A stretch of DNA of 64,000 nt from Duganella phyllosphaerae (lineage in GTDB: Bacteria > Pseudomonadota > Gammaproteobacteria > Burkholderiales > Burkholderiaceae_D), in NCBI RefSeq assembly GCF_001758785.1, contig NZ_LROM01000091.1:1-64000 (forward strand), read 5' to 3'. The translations under genes and the position numbers were made by a program. Every line of letters starts with the position of its first letter. Within the stretch, counting starts at the first letter, position 1. The notes beneath the pieces were generated by a model. The model did not search any database and was not told the origin of the DNA. It was given only the letters and a program-made list of their open reading frames with translations. Shown here piece after piece: positions 57,216 through 64,000 of the stretch.

Positions 57216-59975
57216 ATGCAAAATACCCTGCTGTTAGTCGACGGTTCCAGTTACCTTTATCGCGCGTTCCACGCGCTGCCCGACCTGCGCAGCCCGGACG
57301 GCTATCCCACCGGCGCCATGCACGGCATGGTCAATATGTTGCGCCGCCTGCGCGCCGACTACCCGGCAGCCTATATCGCCTGCGTGTTCGATGCCAAAGG
57401 TAAAACCTTCCGCGACGACATGTATCCCGAATACAAGGCCACCCGTGCGCCGATGCCGGACGACCTGCGCCTGCAGATCGAACCGATCCACGAGGCGGTC
57501 AAGGCCATGGGCTGGCCGATCCTGATGGTCGATGGCGTGGAAGCGGACGACGTGATCGGCACGCTGTGCGTGGACGCGGTCAAGGCCGGCATGAAAGTGG
57601 TGGTGTCCACCGGCGACAAGGACCTGGCGCAACTGGTCAACCCGAACGTCATGCTGATCAACACCATGAACAACGAGAAGATGGACGAGGCCGGCGTGCT
57701 GGCCAAGTTCGGCGTGCCGCCGGACCGCATCATCGACTACCTGACCCTGATTGGCGACACGGTTGACAACGTGCCGGGCGTGTCCAAGTGCGGCCCGAAG
57801 ACCGCGCTGAAATGGCTTACCGCCTACGACACGCTCGACGGCGTGATGAGCAATGCCGACAAGATCGGCGGCGCGGTTGGCGAAAACCTGCGCACTGCGC
57901 TGGCCTGGCTGCCGCGCAGCCGCGAGCTGATCACGGTGAAAACCGACTGCGACCTGGCCGAACACATGATGTCGATCACCGAATCGCTGGTGGCGCGCCC
58001 GGAAGAGGGCGCCACGCTGGTGACGTTCTTCACCAAGTACGGCTTCAAGACCCTGCTGCGCGACCTCAGCGCGGTCACCCCGGCTGCATCGGTCACTGCG
58101 GCCAAGTCGGTGCCGGCCGGCGGCGCGGTCTCGGCCACGCAGGACATGTTCGGCGAAGCGCCCAAGGTCAACGTCAACTACGAGATGGTGCTGACCGACG
58201 CCCAGCTCGACAAGTGGATTGCGCTGATTGACGCGGCGCCATTGACGGCGGTCGATACCGAAACCACGTCGCTCGAACCGATGACCGCGCAACTGGTGGG
58301 CATTTCACTGTCCACCGAGCCGGGCGTGGCCTGCTACATCCCGGTCGCGCACGCTTATGCCGGCGTGCCCGAGCAACTGTCGCGCGAGCACGTGCTGGAG
58401 AAACTGAAACCCTGGCTGGAAGACGACAGCAAGCTCAAGGTGGGCCAGAATCTCAAGTACGACAGCCACATCTTCGCCAACCACGGCGTAACGCTGCGCG
58501 GCATACACCACGACACCCTGCTGCAATCGTACGTATTCGAATCGCACCGCACCCACGGCATGGACGACCTGGCGCTGCGCCACCTGAACCACACCACGAT
58601 TCCGTTCGTTGACGTGTGCGGCAAGGGCGTCAACATGATCACCTTCGACAAGGTGGAACTGCAACGCGCCACCGACTACGCGGCCGAAGACGCCGACATC
58701 ACGCTGCGCCTGCACGGCGTGATGCAGGCTGAAGTGGAAGGCGACGAGAAGCTCAACTACATCTACCGCCAGATCGAACTGCCGACCGCCGTGGTGCTGC
58801 AAAAGATCGAGCGCAACGGCGTGCATATCGACGCCGCGCTGCTCGACATCCAGTCGGCCGAACTCGGCGCGCGCATCGTCGAACTCGAAGCGCAGGCGCA
58901 CGAGCTGGCCGGCCAGCCATTCAACCTCGGTTCGCCCAAGCAGATCGGCGAAATCTTCTTCCAGAAGCTGCAATTGCCGGTGGTGAAAAAGACCCCGAGC
59001 GGTGCGCCATCGACCGACGAGGAAGTGCTGCAAAAGCTGGCCGAGGACTACCCGCTGCCGAAAGTGCTGCTCGAGTACCGCAGCCTGTCCAAGCTCAAGT
59101 CCACGTACACCGACAAGCTGCCCAAGATGATCAACCAGGACACTGGCCGCGTGCACACCAACTACGCGCAGGCGGTGGCGGTGACGGGCCGGCTGGCCTC
59201 GAACGACCCGAACCTGCAAAACATCCCGGTGCGTACCAAGGAAGGGCGCCGCATCCGCGAAGCGTTCATCGCGCCGCCGGGCAGCCAGCTGGTGTCGGCC
59301 GACTATTCGCAGATCGAGCTGCGCATCATGGCCCATATCTCGGGTGACGAAGCGATGCTGCGTGCCTTTGCCGAAGGCGAAGACATCCACCGCGCCACCG
59401 CTGCCGAAATCTTCGGCGTGCCGCCGGCAGAAGTGACCAGCGAGCAGCGCCGCTATGCCAAGGTGATCAACTTTGGCCTGATCTACGGCATGAGCGCGTT
59501 CGGCCTGGCCGCCAACCTCAACATCGAGCGCGCCGCCGCACAAAACTATATCGACCGCTACTTCGCGCGCTTCTCGGGCGTCAAGCAGTACATGGACGAC
59601 ACCCGCCTGCAGGCCAAAGCGCGCGGCTACGTGGAAACCGTGTTCGGCCGCCGCCTGTGGCTGCCCGAAATCAACTCCCCGAACGGCCCGCGCCGCCAGG
59701 GCGCCGAACGCGCCGCGATCAACGCGCCGATGCAGGGCACGGCTGCCGACCTGATCAAACTGGCGATGGTGGCGGTGCAGAACTGGCTCGAGGCAGACAA
59801 GCTGCAAACCCGCATGATCATGCAGGTGCACGACGAACTGGTGCTGGAAGTGCCGGATGCCGAACTGGACCTGGTCAAGCGCAAGCTGCCGGAACTGATG
59901 GCCGGCGTGGCGCAACTGAAGGTGCCGCTGCTGGCGGAAGTTGGCGTAGGCAAGAACTGGGAAGAGGCGCACTAA
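57216..59975 (+). CDS. polA: DNA polymerase I
   Basis: A 919-residue polymerase with three domains: 5'-3' exonuclease (residues 1 to about 290, LLVDGSSYLYRAFHALP), 3'-5' exonuclease (ExoI motif AVDTETTSLEP near residue 350, so proofreading is retained) and polymerase (motif A VSADYSQIELRIMAHIS, motif B RRYAKVINFGLIYGMS, motif C MQVHDELVLEVP). It fills gaps in repair and removes RNA primers. The ATG at 57216 starts the family sequence. Confidence 0.97.
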   Translation: MQNTLLLVDGSSYLYRAFHALPDLRSPDGYPTGAMHGMVNMLRRLRADYPAAYIACVFDAKGKTFRDDMYPEYKATRAPMPDDLRLQIEPIHEAVKAMGWPILMVDGVEADDVIGTLCVDAVKAGMKVVVSTGDKDLAQLVNPNVMLINTMNNEKMDEAGVLAKFGVPPDRIIDYLTLIGDTVDNVPGVSKCGPKTALKWLTAYDTLDGVMSNADKIGGAVGENLRTALAWLPRSRELITVKTDCDLAEHMMSITESLVARPEEGATLVTFFTKYGFKTLLRDLSAVTPAASVTAAKSVPAGGAVSATQDMFGEAPKVNVNYEMVLTDAQLDKWIALIDAAPLTAVDTETTSLEPMTAQLVGISLSTEPGVACYIPVAHAYAGVPEQLSREHVLEKLKPWLEDDSKLKVGQNLKYDSHIFANHGVTLRGIHHDTLLQSYVFESHRTHGMDDLALRHLNHTTIPFVDVCGKGVNMITFDKVELQRATDYAAEDADITLRLHGVMQAEVEGDEKLNYIYRQIELPTAVVLQKIERNGVHIDAALLDIQSAELGARIVELEAQAHELAGQPFNLGSPKQIGEIFFQKLQLPVVKKTPSGAPSTDEEVLQKLAEDYPLPKVLLEYRSLSKLKSTYTDKLPKMINQDTGRVHTNYAQAVAVTGRLASNDPNLQNIPVRTKEGRRIREAFIAPPGSQLVSADYSQIELRIMAHISGDEAMLRAFAEGEDIHRATAAEIFGVPPAEVTSEQRRYAKVINFGLIYGMSAFGLAANLNIERAAAQNYIDRYFARFSGVKQYMDDTRLQAKARGYVETVFGRRLWLPEINSPNGPRRQGAERAAINAPMQGTAADLIKLAMVAVQNWLEADKLQTRMIMQVHDELVLEVPDAELDLVKRKLPELMAGVAQLKVPLLAEVGVGKNWEEAH

Positions 59976-59997
59976 ACAGCATCGCCGGCGCCCGCTC

Positions 59998-60025
59998 CGT
60001 CATCCTCGCGTACGCGGGGATGACG
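59998..60025. repeat. REP-like palindrome after polA
   Basis: CGTCATCCTCGCG and CGCGGGGATGACG form arms with one wobble position around a TA centre. It lies 23 bp after polA and may act at the mRNA 3' end. Confidence 0.8.
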
Positions 60026-60084
60026 ACTCTACAGATAGCGCATTTTTAAATGATTTTCAGGTGTTTCACTAATGGAGAAAACGC

Positions 60085-60969
60085 ATGGATGACTTGCAAC
60101 GCGACGCAGAGAGTTTGTTGACCAAAACCCCGTTATCCGACGGCCTCGACCGGCGTGACTTCATCAAGGTTGCGCTCGGTACCGGCTTTGCCGTGGCCGC
60201 CATGCCGGTGGTCGCGCAAAACGTCATCAAGACCGATACCGCCGGACTCACCGCCGGCACCATCATGCTCGACGTGGCCGGCCAGGCGGTGCCGGTCTAT
60301 CGTGCGCAGCCGGAAGGCAAGACCAACCTGCCGGTAGTGCTGGTGATTTCCGAAATCTTTGGCGTGCACGAACACATTGCCGACGTGGCGCGCCGTTTTG
60401 CCAAGCTCGGCTACCTGGCGCTGGCGCCCGACCTGTTCGTGCGCCAGGGCGACCCGCAAAAAGCCGCCTCGATTGCCGACTTGCAGCGCGACATCATCTC
60501 CAGAACCCCGGACGCGCAGGTAATGACCGACCTCGACGCGCTGGTGGCCTGGGCCAAGGCCAATAACGGCAACCCCGACAAGATCGCCATCACCGGTTTT
60601 TGCTGGGGTGGCCGCGTGACCTGGCTGTACGCTGCCCACAATCCGGCCATCAAGGCGGGCGTGGCGTGGTACGGCCGCCTGGTGGGCACCACCAGCGCCA
60701 ACACGCCCAGGCATCCGGTCGATATCGCGCCATCTCTGACCGTGCCGGTGCTGGGCCTGTACGGCCTGAAGGATACCGGCATCCCGCAGGAATCGATCGA
60801 AGCGATGAAGGCTGCGCTGGCCAAGGGACCGAACAAGTCCACCTTCGTGGTCTATCCGAATTCAGGCCACGCGTTTAACGCCGACTACCGTCCGAGTTAC
60901 GTGGAAGCGGATGCCAAGGACGGCTGGGGCCGCACGCTGGCGTGGTTCAAGCAGAATGGCGTCGCGTAA
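60085..60969 (+). CDS. Dienelactone hydrolase family protein with Tat-type leader
   Basis: A 294-residue alpha/beta hydrolase. The leader has a twin-arginine motif (DRRDFIKVALGTGFAVAAMPVVA), so export by Tat is likely. The catalytic triad is Cys in GFCWGG, Asp in LKDTGIP and His in SGHAFNADY, the dienelactone hydrolase pattern. The substrate is unknown; such enzymes open lactone rings of aromatic degradation products or act on related esters. Confidence 0.92.
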   Translation: MDDLQRDAESLLTKTPLSDGLDRRDFIKVALGTGFAVAAMPVVAQNVIKTDTAGLTAGTIMLDVAGQAVPVYRAQPEGKTNLPVVLVISEIFGVHEHIADVARRFAKLGYLALAPDLFVRQGDPQKAASIADLQRDIISRTPDAQVMTDLDALVAWAKANNGNPDKIAITGFCWGGRVTWLYAAHNPAIKAGVAWYGRLVGTTSANTPRHPVDIAPSLTVPVLGLYGLKDTGIPQESIEAMKAALAKGPNKSTFVVYPNSGHAFNADYRPSYVEADAKDGWGRTLAWFKQNGVA

Positions 60970-61069
60970 AGCCTGACTAAAGAGGGACCGATGGGCCATG
61001 AAGGCTGTTTTTAGCCAAAAATGAGCAGAAATGCGTGCCGGGCGGTAAAATAACGCCCCGGCCCCCTCT

Positions 61070-61873
61070 GTGGATGGGCCAGGCACAAGAGGCTATACCA
61101 TCGATCCCGTTCTCATTTCCATCATCCTGGCGACCACGCTCGCCGGCGTCGTCAGCATATCGGCCGCTGCCGTGTTCTCGTTTACGCTGCTGTCGAAGGT
61201 GGTCGAGCGCATGGTCAGCCTGTCGGTCGGCCTGATGCTGGCCACCTCGCTGTTGCACGCCTTGCCGGAAGCGTTCGATTCCACCGCCAGTCCACGCAGC
61301 CTGTTCGCGACCCTGCTGGGCGGTCTGCTGGCATTCTTCGTGCTGGAAAAACTGGCCATCATGCGCCATTCACACCACCACGAGCACGACGGTCACCACC
61401 ACCACCACGGCCATGACAAGTCCGAAGCAGGCAAGGCCGGCTGGATGATCCTGGTCGGCGACGGCATGCACAATTTTACCGACGGCATCCTGATTGCTGC
61501 GGCCTTCCTGGCCGACCCGCAACTGGGCCTGGTGACGGGCCTGGCCATCATCGCCCACGAAATCCCGCAGGAAATCGGCGACTTCATCGTGCTGCTCAAC
61601 GCCGGCTTTTCACGCACCCGCGCCTACGTGTACAACCTGCTGTGCAGCCTGCTGTCGATCGCCGGCGGCCTGCTCGGCTACTACTTCCTCGACCGCGCCA
61701 GCAGCCTGATCCCGTATGTGCTGGTGTTTGCCTCATCCGGCTTCATCTACATCGCGGTGAGCGACCTGATGCCCCAGATGCAACGCCGCGCCACGCTGCG
61801 CGAATCGGTGCCGCAAGTGCTGTTGATCGCCACCGGCGTGGCGATCGTGGTGTTCTTCACCGGCCACCGCTAG
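61070..61873 (+). CDS. ZIP family metal transporter
   Basis: A 267-residue, roughly eight-helix ZIP protein. Metal sites are in HNFTDGILIA and HEIPQEIGD, and a His-rich cytoplasmic loop (SHHHEHDGHHHHHGHD) binds metal. It should import zinc or a related divalent ion. It starts at GTG 61070 with no good ribosome-binding site, so the exact start is uncertain. Confidence 0.9.
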   Translation: MDGPGTRGYTIDPVLISIILATTLAGVVSISAAAVFSFTLLSKVVERMVSLSVGLMLATSLLHALPEAFDSTASPRSLFATLLGGLLAFFVLEKLAIMRHSHHHEHDGHHHHHGHDKSEAGKAGWMILVGDGMHNFTDGILIAAAFLADPQLGLVTGLAIIAHEIPQEIGDFIVLLNAGFSRTRAYVYNLLCSLLSIAGGLLGYYFLDRASSLIPYVLVFASSGFIYIAVSDLMPQMQRRATLRESVPQVLLIATGVAIVVFFTGHR

Positions 61874-61891
61874 CCATAAAGCCCAGCTTGC

Positions 61892-61919
61892 TTGCAGTCT
61901 GGGGCGGGAAGGGTAAGAT
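61892..61919 (+). promoter_or_regulatory. Promoter of the toxin-antitoxin pair
   Basis: TTGCAG (61892-61897) and TAAGAT (61914-61919), spacing 16 bp. The -10 ends 6 nt before the ATG at 61926. Confidence 0.5.
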
Positions 61920-61925
61920 GGCGGA

Positions 61926-62246
61926 ATGGACTTCCCCTCTCTACAACAGGCAGCGGCGCTGGCAATGATGAACATCCAACAGAGAAAGCAGGCAGATGCA
62001 CTGGCAGCCCTAACGGCTGCGGATCGCGAACGACTTCTACGTCTGGCCCAATTGGAGAACACAACGCCCGAGCAGCTCTGGCCGGACGTTTGGTTATACG
62101 GGTTCGATGATGTAGAAGAAGGAATTCGTGCCGATCTCCAGGCGGACAAGGAAATCGCTGAAGGAAAAACAATTCCCAATGAAGATGTGATGGCGGGTCT
62201 GCAGCGGATGTTTGATCATGTCGAACCCAAGCGGTACGTCGGCTAA
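61926..62246 (+). CDS. Putative antitoxin of a ParDE/RelBE-type module
   Basis: A 106-residue acidic, helical protein (MDFPSLQQAAALAMMNIQQRKQ...). Its C-terminal part (ADLQADKEIAEGKTIPNEDVMAGLQRMF) has the form of ParD/RelB-type antitoxin tails, with the I-A-E-G-K...E-D-V pattern. The following toxin gene overlaps its last 29 bases. Antitoxins of this type often repress their own promoter. The DNA-binding part is not obvious. Confidence 0.75.
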   Translation: MDFPSLQQAAALAMMNIQQRKQADALAALTAADRERLLRLAQLENTTPEQLWPDVWLYGFDDVEEGIRADLQADKEIAEGKTIPNEDVMAGLQRMFDHVEPKRYVG

Positions 62247-62526
62247 ATGCACGATCCGTTGGTCTTCGCCGGCAGAGGCTGCGATGAGAAAAACACTCGA
62301 TCACATTTTTCTGCAAGACCCATTCGCTGCTGCAATGGTGAAAAAGCGGCTAACGGCGGCCTTGGATGTCATATCTCTGCAGCCAAACATTGGAACGCCT
62401 GCCCGAACTAAATCCCCCCGCCGCTTCCCGATCCCCAAGACGGGGCATGTCATCGAATATCGGTTCGCAGGGAACCAAGTTGTCATTACCCGGTGGGCAA
62501 GGCACGCGCAAGTTCGCAAGCTTTAA
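62218..62526 (+). CDS. Putative ParE/RelE-family toxin
   Basis: A 102-residue basic protein (ATG at 62218, alternative TTG at 62212). Features match the ParE/RelE fold: IRWSSPAEAAMRKTLDHIF, a middle LQPNIGTPAR and a C-terminal VIEYRFAGNQVVITRWARH. ParE members poison gyrase and RelE members cut mRNA; which applies here cannot be read from the sequence. Its stop overlaps the convergent rhodanese gene by four bases. Confidence 0.82.
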   Translation: MSNPSGTSAKCTIRWSSPAEAAMRKTLDHIFLQDPFAAAMVKKRLTAALDVISLQPNIGTPARTKSPRRFPIPKTGHVIEYRFAGNQVVITRWARHAQVRKL

Positions 62527-63377
62527 CCAGCCCCGGTCGCCACTGGCCGCGCCGCATCGGCACACCACTCGCTCCAAGAGCCCGGATACAGCGCCGCACC
62601 GGGCAAGCCCGCCACTTCCAGCGCCAGCAGGTTATGGCAGGCGGTCACCCCGGAGCCACATTGCATGATGGCCTGCGGCGCGCTGGCAAACAGCGGCGTC
62701 CATTCTGCTTTCAATTGCGTTGCATCCTTGAAGCGGCCGTCCGCCGCCAGGTTATCCTTGAAGAAGCGGTTGCGCGCGCCGGGAATGTGGCCGCCTACCG
62801 GGTCGACGATTTCGTTCTCGCCGCGATAGCGGTCGGCCGCGCGGGCATCGACCACGGTCCTGGCCTGGATCGCCAGGTTGGCCACCACCTCGTTCACCGA
62901 CACCGCCTGGGTCAGGCTTGGCCGTTCCGTGATCGTACCGCGCGCGCTTGGCGCCACCGGCAACACCAGGGGTTCGCCAACTGCCTGCCAGGCCGCCAGG
63001 CCGCCATCGAGCACGGCCACGGCCGGGTGGCCGATCCAGCGCAGCAGCCACCACAGGCGCGCGGCGTACATGCCGCCGTGGGCGTCGTAGCCGACCACTT
63101 GCGTGTCGTCGCTGACGCCCCAGCTGCGCAGCGTTTCGATCAGGGCGGCGCGCTCGGGCAGCGGGTGGCGGCCACGGAAAATACCGTCCGGGCCGGTCTT
63201 GGCGCCCGAGAGGTCGTTATCGATACTGGCAAACCGGGCGTTCTGGATGTGGCCGGCGGCGAAGGCTTTGCTGCCGGCGTCCGGGTTCAGCAGGTCGTGG
63301 CGGCAGTCGAGGATGACCCACTGGCTGTCGGTGACATGGGCGGCCAGGTCGGTGGCGCTGATCAAGGTGGTGTACAT
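62523..63377 (-). CDS. sseA: Thiosulfate / 3-mercaptopyruvate sulfurtransferase (two rhodanese domains)
   Basis: A 284-residue double-rhodanese protein. The first domain (VILDCRHDLLNPDAG...GHIQNARFAS) lacks a catalytic loop and the second has the active Cys in MQCGSGVTACHN, whose CGSGVTA loop is of the 3-mercaptopyruvate type. It transfers sulfur to thiols or cyanide. GGAG lies 7 nt before the ATG. Confidence 0.93.
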   Translation of the reverse strand: MYTTLISATDLAAHVTDSQWVILDCRHDLLNPDAGSKAFAAGHIQNARFASIDNDLSGAKTGPDGIFRGRHPLPERAALIETLRSWGVSDDTQVVGYDAHGGMYAARLWWLLRWIGHPAVAVLDGGLAAWQAVGEPLVLPVAPSARGTITERPSLTQAVSVNEVVANLAIQARTVVDARAADRYRGENEIVDPVGGHIPGARNRFFKDNLAADGRFKDATQLKAEWTPLFASAPQAIMQCGSGVTACHNLLALEVAGLPGAALYPGSWSEWCADAARPVATGAG

Positions 63378-63393
63378 GGGAAAACTCCGTTTA

Positions 63394-64000
63394 CTACACT
63401 TCGCTGGAAATCGGGTCGGCCTTGTCGATGGCCTTGCCGCGCTCTGTATTGCGGGTATTGTAGAACGTTGCGGCCACGCCGGAGGCCAGAATGATGATGA
63501 TGCCGGTCCAGCTCATCCAGCTGAATACGTCGCCGAAGACCAGCACGCCCCAGATACTGGAAAACACGATGCCCGTGTATTGCAGGTTGGCCACCACCAG
63601 CGTTTGGCCCAGGCGGTAGGCGCGGGTCATGGCCACTTGCGCGCTGGTGGCGCAGATGCCGATCCCGAGCAGCAGCAAGCCGCCGTGCCAGCTGTTGATC
63701 GGGTGCCAGGTGACCGGCTGGTCGCCGCTGAGCAGGATATTGCCGAGCAGGCCGGCGACGATATTGGTGACGGCAAAATAGAACACCACGCGGCTTTCCG
63801 GCTCGCCGGCCAGGCCCAGTTTGCGCACCTGCATATAGGCCATGGCCGTGAGCAGGCTGGAGAACAGGGCCACCAGGGCAGGGGTGAGCTGGTTGGCGTG
63901 GAAGGCCGGCTGCAGCAACAGGATCACGCCCACAAAGCTCATCATCACGGCCAGCATCAAAGGCCACTTGATGTCGCCCTTGGCGTGCCACCAGCCGAGC
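63394..64000 (-). CDS. DMT (EamA) family transporter, C-terminal part (5' truncated by window edge)
   Basis: The last 202 or so residues of a drug/metabolite transporter. Five to six membrane helices are visible (LMLAVMMSFVGVILLLQPAF, LVALFSSLLTAMAYM, VVFYFAVTNIVAGLLGNILL and others), with the duplicated EamA pattern VANLQYTGIVFSSIWGVLVFGD...WTGIIIILASGV. The substrate is unknown. The start is outside the window. Confidence 0.9.
   Translation of the reverse strand, partial: LGWWHAKGDIKWPLMLAVMMSFVGVILLLQPAFHANQLTPALVALFSSLLTAMAYMQVRKLGLAGEPESRVVFYFAVTNIVAGLLGNILLSGDQPVTWHPINSWHGGLLLLGIGICATSAQVAMTRAYRLGQTLVVANLQYTGIVFSSIWGVLVFGDVFSWMSWTGIIIILASGVAATFYNTRNTERGKAIDKADPISSEV

Overview
The window is GC-rich core chromosome of a betaproteobacterium, most likely Oxalobacteraceae (Massilia/Duganella/Janthinobacterium group). 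The evidence is gene content and order: dprA-smg-topB, rplM-rpsI-argC-erpA-anmK-mepM-tyrS-dtd, dusB-fis-purH-ruvC-ruvA...ruvB, a thiC-S-G-D-E operon, and uvrD/thrB2/DUF2782/polA. Many REP-like palindromes of the type common in that family lie between genes. The genus is inferred and not proven. I saw no rRNA, tRNA, CRISPR array or insertion sequence.

Layout. 1-4.6 kb: end of dprA, smg, topB with a histone-like tail, and a small unknown gene. 4.6-4.9 kb: a gene-free block of nested inverted and tandem repeats. 4.9-11.5 kb (minus): two ABC exporters, one with a permease fused to an M1 aminopeptidase and one NatAB-like. 11.7-13.35 kb: two unknown genes; the second is markedly AT-rich, has its own strong promoter and carries a PD-(D/E)XK-like motif. 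13.4-24.6 kb: housekeeping (coq7, OsmC, ribosomal L13/S9, argC, erpA, anmK, mepM, tyrS, dtd, dusB, fis). 24.7-29.7 kb: purH and the ruv genes, with a phosphoribosyltransferase/small-protein pair inserted between ruvA and ruvB. 29.7-35.7 kb: small conserved genes, a ThuA protein, an OmpA remnant, a YheO-type regulator with a PLP ammonia-lyase, and a methyltransferase. 35.8-42.7 kb (minus): valS, a secreted unknown and a propeller-sensor diguanylate cyclase. 42.7-47.5 kb: TPP riboswitch and thiamin operon. 47.5-52.2 kb: two receiver proteins, glutathione-dependent formaldehyde dehydrogenase and an orphan M56 protease. 52.3-60 kb: uvrD, a membrane protein, thrB, DUF2782 and polA. 60-64 kb: dienelactone hydrolase, ZIP transporter, a ParE-type toxin-antitoxin pair, rhodanese and a truncated DMT transporter.

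How the parts connect. The thiamin operon is one regulatory unit: aptamer, a hairpin that can sequester the thiC ribosome-binding site, then genes for the HMP and thiazole branches and their coupling. DNA processing and repair is strongly represented (dprA, topB, ruvCAB, uvrD, polA). The strongest candidates for undescribed biology are the AT-rich putative nuclease (12.18-13.35 kb) and the cassette inside the ruv cluster with its 137-nt out-of-frame gene overlap. A separate pattern is that at least five genes have a -10 hexamer exactly 6 nt before the start codon and no Shine-Dalgarno sequence, which suggests leaderless transcripts.
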